DNA of 64,000 bases, taken from assembly GCA_009869945.1 (NCBI GenBank), contig WIXG01000210.1, positions 1-64,000 of the forward strand. The letters are read 5' to 3'. This DNA comes from Mesaphorura yosii (lineage: Eukaryota; Arthropoda; Collembola; Poduromorpha; Tullbergiidae). The stretch's first letter is position 1. Each line of letters begins with the position of its first letter. This document shows positions 40,055 to 51,837 of the stretch, piece by piece. The notes beneath the pieces were generated by a model. The model did not search any database, was not told the origin of the DNA, and saw only the letters and a program-made list of their open reading frames with translations. The position numbers and the translations under genes are program-made.

Positions 40055-41512
40055 GCTGTTAGGATAACCGCTGAGCCCAAACAAATCTCCTGTGTCGCTT
40101 GACGCACGGCCCTCGTTCTCAGGAGCAGACACGCTGCCACCGTTCGTCTTTAAGAGATTGGAGTAATTAAGAGATTCCGTCGTGAAACAATTTTGGAAAT
40201 ATGACCGATCCTCAGAACAGAAATGCCTTTTCTTGCGCTCGATTCTTAACAATCTCAAGAACTTTCACTTGTCCGTTCACATTTTTGATTGCCAAAAATC
40301 TGGCAATGAAGTTGTTACATAATTTTAACAAAAGCACGACAGCTTCAAGCGTCAACGAAGCACTGAAATGGTTTATCTCTTGTTTATAGTCAACGTACCT
40401 TTCAAACTCGCTCTGCCTGAGTAGTCAATGCAGTCTGTCGCTCACTTTCAACTGCGGTATGAATGACGAAGTGTTAAATTGCGAGACAAGCCCGTGCCGC
40501 AATGCAGGATTTAGATACCACACTAACGTACTTTCAAGGCGACGGGTCACACTGTCAAAAGCCAAAGCAATGGTATTTTGAACGATCGCTGACTGCCAAT
40601 GTTCACTGGCTGACGTTCACTTGAAGACTGCAGCTTGTTCGGGCCCAGTAACAATATAAACAGCGAAATTGTAAATGCGGTGCAATAAAAGAGTACAAGA
40701 AAATCATGTAATTGACAAATGATGAGAGAATTGTCTTTGTGACGAGGAAGTGTCAACGCCAGATTCTTGAGTGACAAAAATTCCTCGTCAACGTACAGTT
40801 TTGTACTTTCTCAAAGTGTAAATGAGTTCCATTCCGATCACGTAATTGTTATGATGGGTACGATTATATTGTTATGGGCTTTCCCTCTCCAGTCGGGCAA
40901 TTACATTGCAATCGTTCCAGTGCAGAAGGAGGAAGATCCTTTTCAAACACGCTAACAATGCTCACACTAAAGTGACAATAATGGAATGCAGTAAAGCTCA
41001 GTGCAAGGACCACTGAGAAGAGCTTAATACAGTTTACTAAAGAAACTCAAATGGCCTCAACACGAAGAACTCGTCCGTATTGTTATGAGCGCACTAATGA
41101 CAGTCCACTGCTCGGTTGAGAGACCACTCCGCTTATGAATTCAGAAACCTGCCCGTGGACATTATAACAAAAGTAATAATTGCAGGCAGGCGAATACTCG
41201 TCGTCATTTGTTGGTGGAAAGGGCGGACGAAGAGCTGTGGATACACACACTGCATAGTACATCTTAAATGATTCTGTTGGCCAACCACGTCTCGTTGAGG
41301 GCGGACTTTCTATCGGCGTAAGCTGAACAGTTTCTGTGAACCCTCATACACTTTTTCTCTTTGAAAGCTGACTCTAAAAGTTTCAACGTATTTTTGAGCT
41401 TAGAAGACCAATATTCTATAAATTTACTTATTACATTAACGAATTTGTTGATTAATCCTAAACATCGAAATTTTCACATCAATGAAATTAGGCCTAGACG
41501 TAAACTACACAA
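40055..41512. other. Upstream region of caudal
   Basis: Should contain the caudal 5' UTR and promoter on the minus strand and, at its far end, the 3' UTR of the CTIL-box gene. No coding exon recognised and no TATA box placed with confidence. Confidence 0.4.
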
Positions 41513-41936
41513 TTACAAGATTGTGCAGCAACATCTACCAACTGGTCCATGGTGCGATCCACCGCCAGGTTCTTTTCGGTCTTCCGCTTCACTTGCTGCT
41601 TCATTCGAACTTTTCATCGGTTCGTCTATTTCCTCTGGCTCAGTCTTGGCACTTTGATTTTCTAAAAATGAAAATAAACAAGCAGAAATTAGTACTGAAA
41701 GTTAAGAAATTCCTAGTTGAAAAATACTACAATATACAAGTCTGATTTCAATGTATTACATATGCTTGCAAAGGATCACCTTCCGAAATGGTTTTGATAA
41801 ATTTATCAATATTCAACTTGAGTATGGAATTAATCTGATACATTTCCAGAAGCTCAGGAAACAAGGCGCCGCATATGCCTTCCGATCTTAGAATAACCTC
41901 TTTGACCACCTTCTCGCATTTTTTCTTTTTCTGTAC
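41513..41936 (-). CDS. Unidentified protein with C-terminal CTIL prenylation-type box (partial, last two exons)
   Basis: I do not recognise this protein. Two exons, 41780-41936 and 41513-41661, join through a GT-AG intron and stay open in one frame for about 101 codons to a stop. The first begins V-Q-K-K-K-K-C-E and reads as a Lys-rich amphipathic helical stretch with few low-complexity residues. The second is Glu/Ser-rich, then G-G-G-S-H-H-G, and ends R-C-C-C-T-I-L. A C-terminal C-x-x-L is the usual signal for geranylgeranylation, and the adjacent cysteines could be palmitoylated, so membrane attachment is inferred. An in-frame stop lies just upstream of the first acceptor, so at least one 5' exon is missing from this model. 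It could also be a decayed gene remnant. Confidence 0.35.
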
Positions 41937-44900
41937 CTGCGATTAAACATCATGAGTCACAGGGTGCATTTATCTAAAAAAATTGTCAACAGACCGCCTT
42001 GACAGAACCTTTCTCACAAAAGTGGGCATTATTTATGGTATGTTGCTAGCTTGCCATTGAGCTGCGCATGACTCTACTCATAATTTATAGACTCTTTGCG
42101 AAATGAATTTAATCGCAATATTCTACAATTCTGTACATGGAGATTGCATTCACGAAATGAAACCAGCTTCCATCTCATGCGTTCAGGAGACGAAACTGCA
42201 TCCGGATCAAACTGCATATTGGCTTCTGTGATATGAAGTCAATTGTTACGGACACATTTAGTTTTGTTTTGGGAAAATTTGAGATCGAATAAGATATCTC
42301 CAGCATTGTTGAGACGTTGCTATTGAGAAAAAGGAATCACTTTCTGTTCTCAGTCTTTCAGTGTAAATCATTATAGCGCAATGTATCTTGCATAGCCTAG
42401 CAGCCTAGGAAATGATAGGAACTGTTTCATTTTCATAAGTCGTGACCACACGAATTATATAAAAGAGGCAATGAAAGTTTGGCAAAGACTTTGGAATGAG
42501 ATTGGATGAATCAAGATCTTCCTTTGGCTAACTTAAAAGGTCAGCCGACGTCTGTAGCAATAAATTCTCCGTTTCCTGTCATCGGGTCATCAGGCAAGAC
42601 ATTCAGAGAATGCAGAACAGAAATCATTTTACAATCTCTTAACTCGGTCATAAAATTTACGAAACAAAGATGCACGCAGAGCCGAAAGTGCACTCACTTC
42701 TAGGTACTTGACGAAGATATCAAGAGGCAAATGTCGTCAGCTCCAGCAATTCACTCAATAATCGAAAATTTATTAGTTTGTTCAGAAAAATGTTGGACAA
42801 TTATGCTAGTCCTGAAGCAAAAGTATTTAAACAGTTTTATAACTTAATACCTTATTAACCAGATCCTTTCAGAAGTCGGACTTGCCATAACGCACAAAAT
42901 ATGGACAAAATGTTATACGATAGGGTAATAATAGTTTTATTGCCCTGAAAATGCTACTTGGTCTCCTCAACAATCTCAAAAGGGAACAATTATCAGAGTG
43001 TCGGCAGCAGAAACCGTCTGAAAGATATTTGGGCGCTATCCCTGAGATGTCTATTGGCTGATGCGAGCAAGTCTCGTCTCACGTCTTCTGTATGCCATTG
43101 TTTTGCCTGTACCTCGTATTTTGACTTTTGACAACGATTTGAAGTCTTTTGTTGATGTTGTACCAATATAATTTTTACTGTATTTTATTGCACTAACCGC
43201 TTTTTCTTCACTAAGCTCAGAAGTTCCTTTCCAATGAGCGAAAATACAGGATGACAAGTGAATATACATTAAAGATTTACTCCCACTCTTCTGGTCCTCT
43301 GCCCGAGGGACGTCATCCAAAGCGGTGGCCCAACTTCTGGTAGAAGCGAATGAATTTTCTATGGTATAATTTTCTATGGTATAATTTCTGTAGTGATTAA
43401 AAACAAAATTAATGTCCCTGCTCTAAAATCAAAGCTTGAGCTGATAAAGTTTAGCTCTTACCTTTACTGTATGAAATTCAACAAGTTAGAGTATCTTTCT
43501 AGATGATTTGGAAATGAAAGCTGGTTAAAATGCTTAACGAATTTAATGAGGACTCAGAAAATCGACCTTCCAAATTGCTAAAAGTGCTGACTATCGCATT
43601 CTAATACGGTTCCTCGAAACTGTGCTATGTACATGCGGAAAAGGAGAGAACGGAATCTGTGCATGCAAGTCGTGTGCCTTGTTCCGCGTCTATTTCATGA
43701 TGCGAAAATAGCCTTTGTCCAGTCTGTACATACATACGGCATATTCATTGCTCTCCGTCGTGGTCACCTTGTACATTCCGTATTGTCTCCTGCCTCTCCT
43801 AATTGCATAATCGTCCATCACGCACAAGATGTCTGCGCCTTGGTGCTCTCTTCTGAGCCCTGCGGTTTAAACATTTTACGGTGGTCAGCATGATTAGCAA
43901 GTATGCAAAGGCAATATATCTTTATGATTCAATTCAATAATGGGTAATTAGTAGATGAAGACTACTATTTATATGTACTACTAATTCGATTTTATGATCT
44001 GACGACATTGGAGCGTGCAATTTGGTGATGTTCGCTCTTGACTGTTAATCTACAACAGTGCAATTTAATTATGGCCTCATTCCTGCTCATCATTCACCGT
44101 CGTTGTCGTTAGTCGCACCATAAAATGATTTATGAGTTATCACCATATAACTCGTGGTAAATTACAACATCCCTTTATGATGACATTTATGCTGAATAAT
44201 TGAATCGTCACATCCATCGAATCAGACGGAGCGGAGTTCTGAATGGCCCAAGGCAGAATCCTTCCGGTTGCTTCTTCTCTTGGAATTGAATCTTCAGCTT
44301 GAAATTGACTTCATACAGCTACAACGTAAATAACTGAGATTCGCATAAGCTGGGAATGGGTGAGAACGAAGAAGATTTGTGAAACAGCTCGCTTTGACTG
44401 TTCCCGATTGCATTCCCGAAGTTAATGTAATCTTGCCTTTGTTATGTGGCATTAAGCACTGTGGAATGAAGTGAGAAAAGTTGGTCTGTCGCCCGACTTG
44501 GATCGGTCCGTTTATGGTGCCATTAGTATTACAACTCCATAGAAATTCAGCTCTATGTTTCTTGTTAATAGGAGTCAAAATGTCTTTGTACAAAAACAAA
44601 AACGCCCATGGAATAAAATTAATGCCGTTTTTGATGATGTGCCACATTCGCTCAAAGTTGTGCGTCCCTTCCCCGTCGTCAGCAAGGCCATATAATTTTT
44701 TATGCACGTTGAACTCTTTTGTTCTTGCGTTATATAATCTTCGGGGAACAGTAAAACCATAATGGTGACAGGTATACGACGGCCTCTTCAAAATTTATGA
44801 ATTCAAGAAGAAGACTGAAAACTTGCATGATAACATTAATACTTTTATAATACCGTATTCTTGTCAAGCCCGACCACGGGCAGGCAGTGGAGCCGGAAAA

Positions 44901-45743
44901 CGAGAAATATTGAAGCAGCTCCAACCAGAATTAATAAATACTTCAGGCAGAGAGAATGCCTTGGCTCTGACTCCGACGATGCTGACATGAAAGTTTCTTG
45001 TAAGCCTTCGAACTACTTGAATCGACCTCTTTGCCTTGCTTTACAAATTTGAGAAGAAAAGAAAGTGCTTTCTAACATCAGGGTACCGCAGAATTTGAAG
45101 CATGACATTCAAGCTCTGGACATTAGTGAAACATATTACTAAAAAAAATATTCTAACATTGCAAATAGTAGAATTTTAATCAGTTTTCAATTTAAGATTA
45201 AAAAGAACAGTTCAAACGAGGAATATGATTTTTCAGTAAAGCAGCATTAGCAGACAAGTAGACTCAGTCTCATTGTAGCCAGAGCTATTCCCTAGGCTCT
45301 AATTCTGGTCTCATAAATAATATCGGGGAAGAATTTATAAGGTTGGCAAGAAAATTGACGAAACCCGGACTCGCTCAAAACTAGACAGCGTAGACCTCTA
45401 CCTAACGTTTAACAAAACTTTGCCTCCCACCTTCCATACGCCGAACTTACGTATTGTCTGAAAGAAAACTCAAAGGGCCTCAACCTCAACGTAAAGCATG
45501 CGATACTTCTACCATGCCATATAAATGAACAATTAACTCCGTAATTCACCAGGAAAATTAATGATGATACGCATCGACAATTGCCATCTTAATTGACAAT
45601 ATGTGTACAATCGCATCAAATATTTTTCCTAATGACAATGAATTTTGACTAAACATTCATAAATTTTCGTTCACATCATTTTTGAAGTGATGTGTGCCCT
45701 GCAGACGGAGTTGGACAGCATTGGGTGAGATTTTTCTTTTTTT
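41937..45743. other. Largely non-coding region between the CTIL-box exons and the MFS gene
   Basis: The missing 5' exons of the CTIL-box gene may lie here. A minus-strand open frame at 43051-43386 contains a tandem 15-bp repeat. A 165-codon minus-strand frame at 44294-44791 has no recognisable motif and a length expected by chance in six frames of this window. A TATATAAAAG string occurs at 42456-42465 on the plus strand without a credible gene behind it. Confidence 0.4.
43353..43387. repeat. 15-bp tandem repeat (two full copies and a partial third)
   Basis: Two exact adjacent copies of AATTTTCTATGGTAT at 43353-43367 and 43368-43382, then five bases of a third. On the minus strand it is readable in frame with a 112-codon open frame, giving N-Y-T-I-E twice. 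Confidence 0.8.
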
Positions 45744-48709
45744 CTAGAGTCCAGGGTCTTCATATCCTTCATCTTGTTCTTCAGCAGATGATGTGAATGT
45801 TGATGGTGGTTCAAAGGAGAGAAATTCATTGCAATTGGGGTCGTCTTCAATGTCAACTGTGACTCTGAAATTACATCGAAAAATTGAATTTTGAAATAAT
45901 TGAATTGTAGATTACTGTTTACTTACAGTCCCAAAGGAACACATCCGCATTCCGGGATGGCACCAAACTGCTTACAAATGTGGCATAGGGAGAAATAATC
46001 GAGATCAGAAGGACGGGTAGATTCTTCCAAGTTGACTTCAGGAATATCAACAAGGCAATCAAGAGAAAGTTCTTCTACTTGGCCTGACTCTTCTCCAACG
46101 CGAAATTCTTCTCCTAATTGACGTCTTTTGCCTCCATCTGATTCTTCTCCCTCATTGAAGTCACCATCCAGATCTTGCCAGTCATCGCCTAAACAGCAAA
46201 GAATTAAGAATTTCCTTTACGTTGAAAATGAATTAAGTATATTAAATTACGAAACAAAATTTGTTCACCTTCGGAATTAATTTTCTTCAATTTATCTCGA
46301 TTATGGACAGTTAAATATTCCTTGGTAAACTGGGATATCGCAATTTCTTCATTTGGAATCAGGGAAACGAAGATCATTACGCCGACGTAAGCAACGCACA
46401 TGGAATTGTAGCCCTGCGAGTAACCGTTGTAACCAAACTCATCTCTAAATACCAAATATGTATTAGTCAGTAGTCATAATATTTATAAAGAAAAATTCAC
46501 AAGGCATATTTCGCCCAAGAAACTTGCGTTAACCAAAAGATGAAAATGACTCCAAATCCAGAGCCCAGACCAGACAGGAAGACCAGCATACCCCAGCCAA
46601 AATATGTAGCGTTTCTCGGAAGCGTCCCCAACGTGACCCTACAGGAATTGTAGCGTTAGGTTCGAAATTATTGGATTGTAAGAGCTACTGAACACTTTAG
46701 TCATAAATCTAACATTGGAATCATGCTCATGAGCGCCCCTTCGACGGGCGCAGCAAAAATAGTCCAAAAAGCCACCCATCCATAACTTACTGTCTTCTTC
46801 ATCAATTGCATCATAATAATGTTCACTGAAATTAGCAAATATACGAATGCAGTTAAACCTTGTTTGATTTTTCTCACAATTATTGTTTAGTTGCAGAAGA
46901 TCGCTGCCACGGCATGGTGACTTACCAATGAGCAGTCCTTCGAATGTATAGAAAGTGAACTTGAAGCTGAAGTCCTTTATGGCCATTATACTAATGCGAC
47001 CCACCGTTTGGAATAGCACGTACCAAATCACCAACAAGGGAGGAGGATCCGTATCAGTTTTGTAGATGTTGGTGTAGCACACAAGGAACAAAGCATTGGC
47101 ATAAAATGGCATCACTACAAAACACGAAGCTATGGCCCAGACCATGAATGAACAGTCGCCCATCATTGAACAATCACACACGTAGCTCCTGGCCCCTAAA
47201 AATATTTGGAATGAATTAAAAACGAATAAAGTGTATGCAAACTGCAAACAGCATTCTAATTTATGATAAATTCAACTCACAGTCATGAGGTTCTTCAGGG
47301 ACTGCGACCTCGTCTTCACCCATGCTGCAATCACCAACGGTAGGACCACCAATCTTAGCTTCACAATCAATCGCACCAAAAATGACCCCGTTAATTTCAC
47401 AATCTCCGCCACCGTCATCACCACGCTCAAGATCGTCATTACCACCTTCATCTTTGGAGTCACAATCCTCATCACAGCTGTCATCCGATTCTGCTACAGC
47501 CCACAGATCCTCGTCGTTGTTCTCTTTGTCGATGCAATCCATGATGTGTTGCTTGTACTTGTGAGAATTGAACGGGTCCGAGTGATACTTTTCTTCTCTC
47601 ACTGGAAGCAGGTGGACTAGACTGGTCAAAACCAAAGTCAGGATCGCCAGAGCCATATGAATCCATTTGTACGAGAACTAATGAAGTGCAAAATACAATG
47701 CAATACACTTGAGAATGTGGACTAGTCAAAATTAGTCGATATTTACTACTAAAATTGAGTGCTTACCCCGTAACCGAATAGAAAATGCAAGAAGGAGTAG
47801 TAGAAGACTGTTCCAACTGGGCAAGTAACTGCGAGAATAAAGATGACCGTCTCTAACTCCACCCGCAAGTGATCACTATATAGTTTAGGCATGCATAAGA
47901 TCAGTTCTTCTAATATCTTGACGTATCTAATATGAACGTGGCTTGACTTACACAACAGACGACATTGCCGCAGTACATACGAATGAGCCACCAATTGCCA
48001 ATAGTACGAAGTGTGAAATGTAGAGTCCAAACTTCCCAAGAGTCAGTCCATCGAGAAGGAATCCTCCAAACAGAAGAAGCATGCCGATTCCACATGTTGC
48101 ACGGATTCCGAAAGATCCGATTAAACCACTTACAAATGGGCCAAACTGTTACAAAGATATTCATGAATTTCGGCCAATGGCTAACAAACGGAAGTAGAAG
48201 AGAGCAAAAATACTGAACTAGACCTTACACTGATAAAAATTGCATAAGTTGCACCAACAACGATAACCGCGTCGTAATAGGTGATGCCGTAGGCCACTTG
48301 CATGGATGGAATAATCGCGGCATAACTGTGCATAATTCCGGTCACCGTGCTCACAAGTATACAGGCGCACATACTGTTCACTTTATCTCTTGGGGTGTCA
48401 AACTTGTGCTTCTTGAAGGGCCTCTTTTCCATTTCTTCTTTAGATCGATTGGCTTGTTCAATTGCTTCAGGAACGTACAGGTTATGCAGAATTTTATTCT
48501 GGAATTACCAACATCATGTAGTTAATTAGCTTAGTTCTGAGCTGAGGCAGAGGCTCTTCGAACTTTAGTTATAGCAATTAAGAACGACATGTCATTGAAA
48601 TTACCATATTTTGTCCTGGTTTAATGTACTTTTTGGTCTCAGCCACGTCGTGATAAAGAGCCCAGCTTCTAATATCCGGAATACCAGCCACGTGAGGTGC
48701 ACGAGCCAT
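45744..48709 (-). CDS. Major facilitator superfamily transporter, monocarboxylate-transporter-like layout (about 690 aa, 11 exons)
   Basis: Multi-pass carrier; substrate unknown. Exons: 48605-48709, 48229-48498, 47952-48145, 47767-47875, 47281-47677, 46926-47195, 46791-46825, 46501-46638, 46269-46444, 45927-46188, 45744-45864. The N-terminus is M-A-R-A-P-H-V-A-G-I-P. About five to six membrane helices lie between residues 65 and 250, for example F-G-P-F-V-S-G-L-I-G-S-F-G. A long acidic loop rich in D, E, G and C follows, then about five to six more, including G-W-G-M-L-V-F-L-S-G-L-G. The cytosolic tail is acidic and ends E-D-P-G-L. Helix blocks flanking a long central loop resemble SLC16-type MFS proteins. 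The junction between 46791 and 46638 does not keep frame in my model, so a small exon or non-consensus site is missed there. Confidence 0.72.
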
Positions 48710-49173
48710 GATTATCTGTGATGTGATCTTTGCAAAATCGGGGTGCAAACAATTGTCGGTTAATTTGATAGACTGATGAAATCCTTCTGTTCTAGTCAAT
48801 TCGGCAACTTGTTAGTACAACTCCACTTTGGGTTTGTACAAGAATGCACTTAAATTCGATGAAATACCGCAACTATAAATTCGCGGAGCACAGATTCTTT
48901 CTGTGCTGTGCAACGTAGACAGTCGACTCTCTCGGTGCGAAGAGACGTGGAAGTTGAAAGCAAACAATTGGACAAAGTCAAATGGATTGCATGACTGACA
49001 AGACGACAAAATTTGGCTTGAAGGGCGCAGCACTTGATGCAATACATAAATGTCATGACAGCGTACTTTACCTACAGGCTTCACTTTTATGCCTTTTGTG
49101 CTATTATCTTATATCAAGTATCAAAAGTTTTTTATTCCACGATTAGAATATTGCATATGCATGGTGTAGGGTG
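48710..49173. other. Intergenic region between the MFS gene and protease homolog A
   Basis: Holds the MFS 5' UTR and the 3' end of the next gene. A polyadenylation hexamer for protease homolog A lies at 49131-49136. A minus-strand 90-codon frame at 48812-49084 has no motif and is probably chance. Confidence 0.5.
49131..49136 (-). terminator. Polyadenylation signal of protease homolog A
   Basis: AATAAA on the minus strand 38 nt past the stop codon of protease homolog A. Confidence 0.6.
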
Positions 49174-51075
49174 TTAATTTTGCCCAATGTTCGGGTCCAC
49201 GGATTTGATCCAGTCGTAATAGCTTGCTAAATTGGTGAAAATTGCAGGAAATCCACCTTCTCCGCATGAAGTGCCTATTTGTTCACGAGTAGAACAAGTA
49301 GAATAAAGAATTACAGTACAACGCCGAATAATCCCATTTTAGAGGGTCTGGAAACTCGTATTAAAGCACCGTACCCCAAGATGTAATTCCAACCACGGTG
49401 TACCGAGAAGTGGGGGTATCCTGGCATATTAGCGCCCCACCTTCATCTCCCTAAGAGTCAATTCGTTATTGTTTAATTAGTCATTTGTTGAGTGTCTTTA
49501 AAGAACTTAACTTATAAAGTGTACCTTGCAAAGTCCTCTTCCGGCCAGTCCACCTGAAATGAGACATGTTGAGACATTTCAGTGATATAACTCAGCAATT
49601 CTTCTTTACTATTTCTCCCCTTTTGGAAGTTGAACAGATTCCAACTGAAATTCTTGTAGTATTAACTCTGCTAACCTGCACAGAGGAAGCTCCTCTTGTC
49701 CCAATAATAATCCGGATTTTTGATTGCTCGTCGCACCGCTTGTTCACAAATTGCAGGGTCGTGAAGTTTCAAATCAACTTCCTTCAGCAAATTTCTTCCA
49801 GCTACAATCCTTGTGGACGGCTTGACACCCCAGCCGGCAGAAATGCAACTGAAAAACCGACGCGATTAAATTTTGACCGAAGGTGACTATAGTAGTGTTT
49901 GCGTACTTACTTGGCCCCAGCGTATCTATAAGCTTCGGAAGGTCTCACGATGCAAGCTGCCCGTATGTGTGGGTATGCACTCAAACTGAAGCTTGAGTTC
50001 AGCCTCAGCAGAGCAATGTCGTTCCTGAAGATGCAGAAACAGAATTAAGTAATGTTACTCGGAATTCATTTACTAATGTCATTCTTACTGGAATGTTCTT
50101 TGATTGTATTCTGGATGAACTCGATAGTCCGAAACAAGAAATTCTTGTGGAGAGAAAGGTTCAATATTGCTGGCCAAATCCCATTCTCCCAAACGAACCT
50201 TAAACTGTCGACCCCTTCATAGAGAATAAATTCATGAGCCCTTCATTAGAGTCTGCCATATCTTACTAACAAGACAAGACAAGACTTACCTAATTTGCTC
50301 GATGTTCCTTGCACTGGTCAGCACCGTATTAGGAGACACAACGAATCCTAGCCCATAAATGTATTGATTGCTCGTATCCATCACCAAGGCTGTCCACGGA
50401 TACTCGGCAAAGTTGGCCTGAAACAATTAAGCGGTACTAGAATCAATTAGTTGCAAGAGTATTCTGGAAACTCACTTCTCCATAGCTTGGGTACGGGTTA
50501 AAGTAAGGAAACGGATCCACCACTCCACAACCGGGTCCATCTGTTAAGCAGCACATCACTTGACCTGAACCACAGGTTGGCTGCAAAAGTTAAGAAACGT
50601 AGTTGTGAACTAAAGTACGGTTATATAAGTACATGTTGGGATTTTTATAAGTCTGGACTTACAGTATTGATTGCTCGAATTGGTCTTCTTTTAGCAACGC
50701 AAAATTGTTGAGCAACGCATCTGCAATACTCTGGCAAGTATTGTTGCGATAAATCCTCAGACTTTAGCACCACTGTTTCATCTACAAGTTAATGGGCATA
50801 GGACATAGAAACGTTAATTATCATTCCACATTCAACGCATTAATGAAAATAATTTTGGCCTCACCACCTTGAGCATCAGCATCGCCACTGACCACTGTTG
50901 TTGTTTCGTCTTCTGGCAGATCCGTTGTAACTCCATCGCCATCGCCTAGATCAGGTGATATGGGTATTTCGTTCTCTTGTCGTTCTACAAATTGTGGATT
51001 TGCTTCCTGCCCCGCTGCCATACTACCGGTTAAGCATATTGCCAGTAAAATGAAAATTGCCCTCCTATTTTCCAT
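49174..51075 (-). CDS. Secreted clip-domain serine protease homolog A, catalytically dead (393 aa, 10 exons)
   Basis: Extracellular protease-like protein; relatives act as cofactors in prophenoloxidase activation, immunity or adhesion. Exons: 50865-51075, 50663-50781, 50476-50580, 50290-50417, 50089-50214, 49911-50024, 49676-49848, 49525-49553, 49375-49450, 49174-49274. A signal peptide (M-E-N-R-R-A-I-F-I-L-L) is followed by an acidic Thr/Glu-rich segment. A clip-like domain has Y-C-R-C-V-A-Q-Q-F-C and C-x6-C-C. The trypsin-fold domain starts near F-A-E-Y-P-W. The His-box reads V-L-T-S-A-R-N-I in place of T-A-A-H-C, so His is Arg. Asp is kept in Q-N-D-I-A-L-L. The Ser-box reads G-D-E-G-G-A-L, so Ser is Glu. 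Hydrolysis is therefore not expected. It lies in tandem with homolog B. Confidence 0.88.
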
Positions 51076-51837
51076 TGTCTAATTCCAATTAACTTATGAC
51101 CCGCTTAGTGCTCAGGAATCGAGAGCAGTTTAATCTGACGCTAGTCAAAGCTTCTCTTGGAATGAAAACCTTCCAATTTGATAACTTGAACTTTTGATGT
51201 GATGATGTGATCTTCGATCTTGCAAAACGAGAATTCTTGTTTTCACAGGAAGAGATACAACTTGAGACTGGTATCATGTTCATTAAACTCATTATGAGTC
51301 AATGACATAACCACAATTAAAAATTTAACGTCTTGTTTCGTGTTGAGAGGTTGACAAGTCTTCAATAAAATGCAAACCGGTTTACTATTTACATTTCCGA
51401 CATTTTACGCCGAATGAATGCTAAGAGTATAAGCTCGCGGTTTATGAATCACCCAACCCTGATAATTAATGGAATCTGAAGCTGCCATTGCTAACTTAAG
51501 CACCAGTCAACAGTAGCAAATTTTGTCACGACTTGTCCGGAACGAAAGAAATCTTGAAATAGAAGCGGCGATATCCGAGAAAGGCAAAGTAAACGGGAAA
51601 ATAGAGAGCAAGAAATTGCGAATCGAGAACGGTCACAGTGTACACGGATTTCTTGAGCCGACTTCAATATTTTATTGACCCATTAAATATTTGCTAAATA
51701 CGGGCAATTGATGGTTTCATTGATTAAATCTAGCAAAGTAAGTTTCATTGTGGAAATCCCAATATTTTTAATTATAATGCTTAAACAGGACGAAGGTAGA
51801 TTTTCAAGTTGAGTATAAATACGGTGATTAAAATTAA
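51076..51837. other. Spacer between the two tandem protease homologs
   Basis: Should contain the promoter of homolog A and the 3' UTR of homolog B, with a candidate minus-strand AATAAA at 51671-51676. No coding potential recognised. Confidence 0.5.

Noticed and set aside
39481-40102. Several plus-strand Gly/Val/Arg-rich frames opposite caudal exon 1
   Set aside because: Antisense readings of the His-, Ala- and Pro-rich caudal N-terminus.
42456-42703. TATATAAAAG followed by a 65-codon plus-strand frame
   Set aside because: The first ATGs give very short peptides, the frame has no motif, and a lone TATA string is weak evidence.
44294-44791. 165-codon minus-strand frame
   Set aside because: One or two frames of this length are expected by chance among six frames over 64 kb. 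No motif, and the opposite strand is also open.
48812-49084. 90-codon minus-strand frame upstream of the MFS gene
   Set aside because: No motif and no workable splice into the transporter; the Met in M-A-R-A-P-H-V is a better start.
50268-50290. CAAGA repeats at a splice donor in protease homolog A
   Set aside because: Three or four short units in an intron, with no effect on the clear GTAAGT donor.
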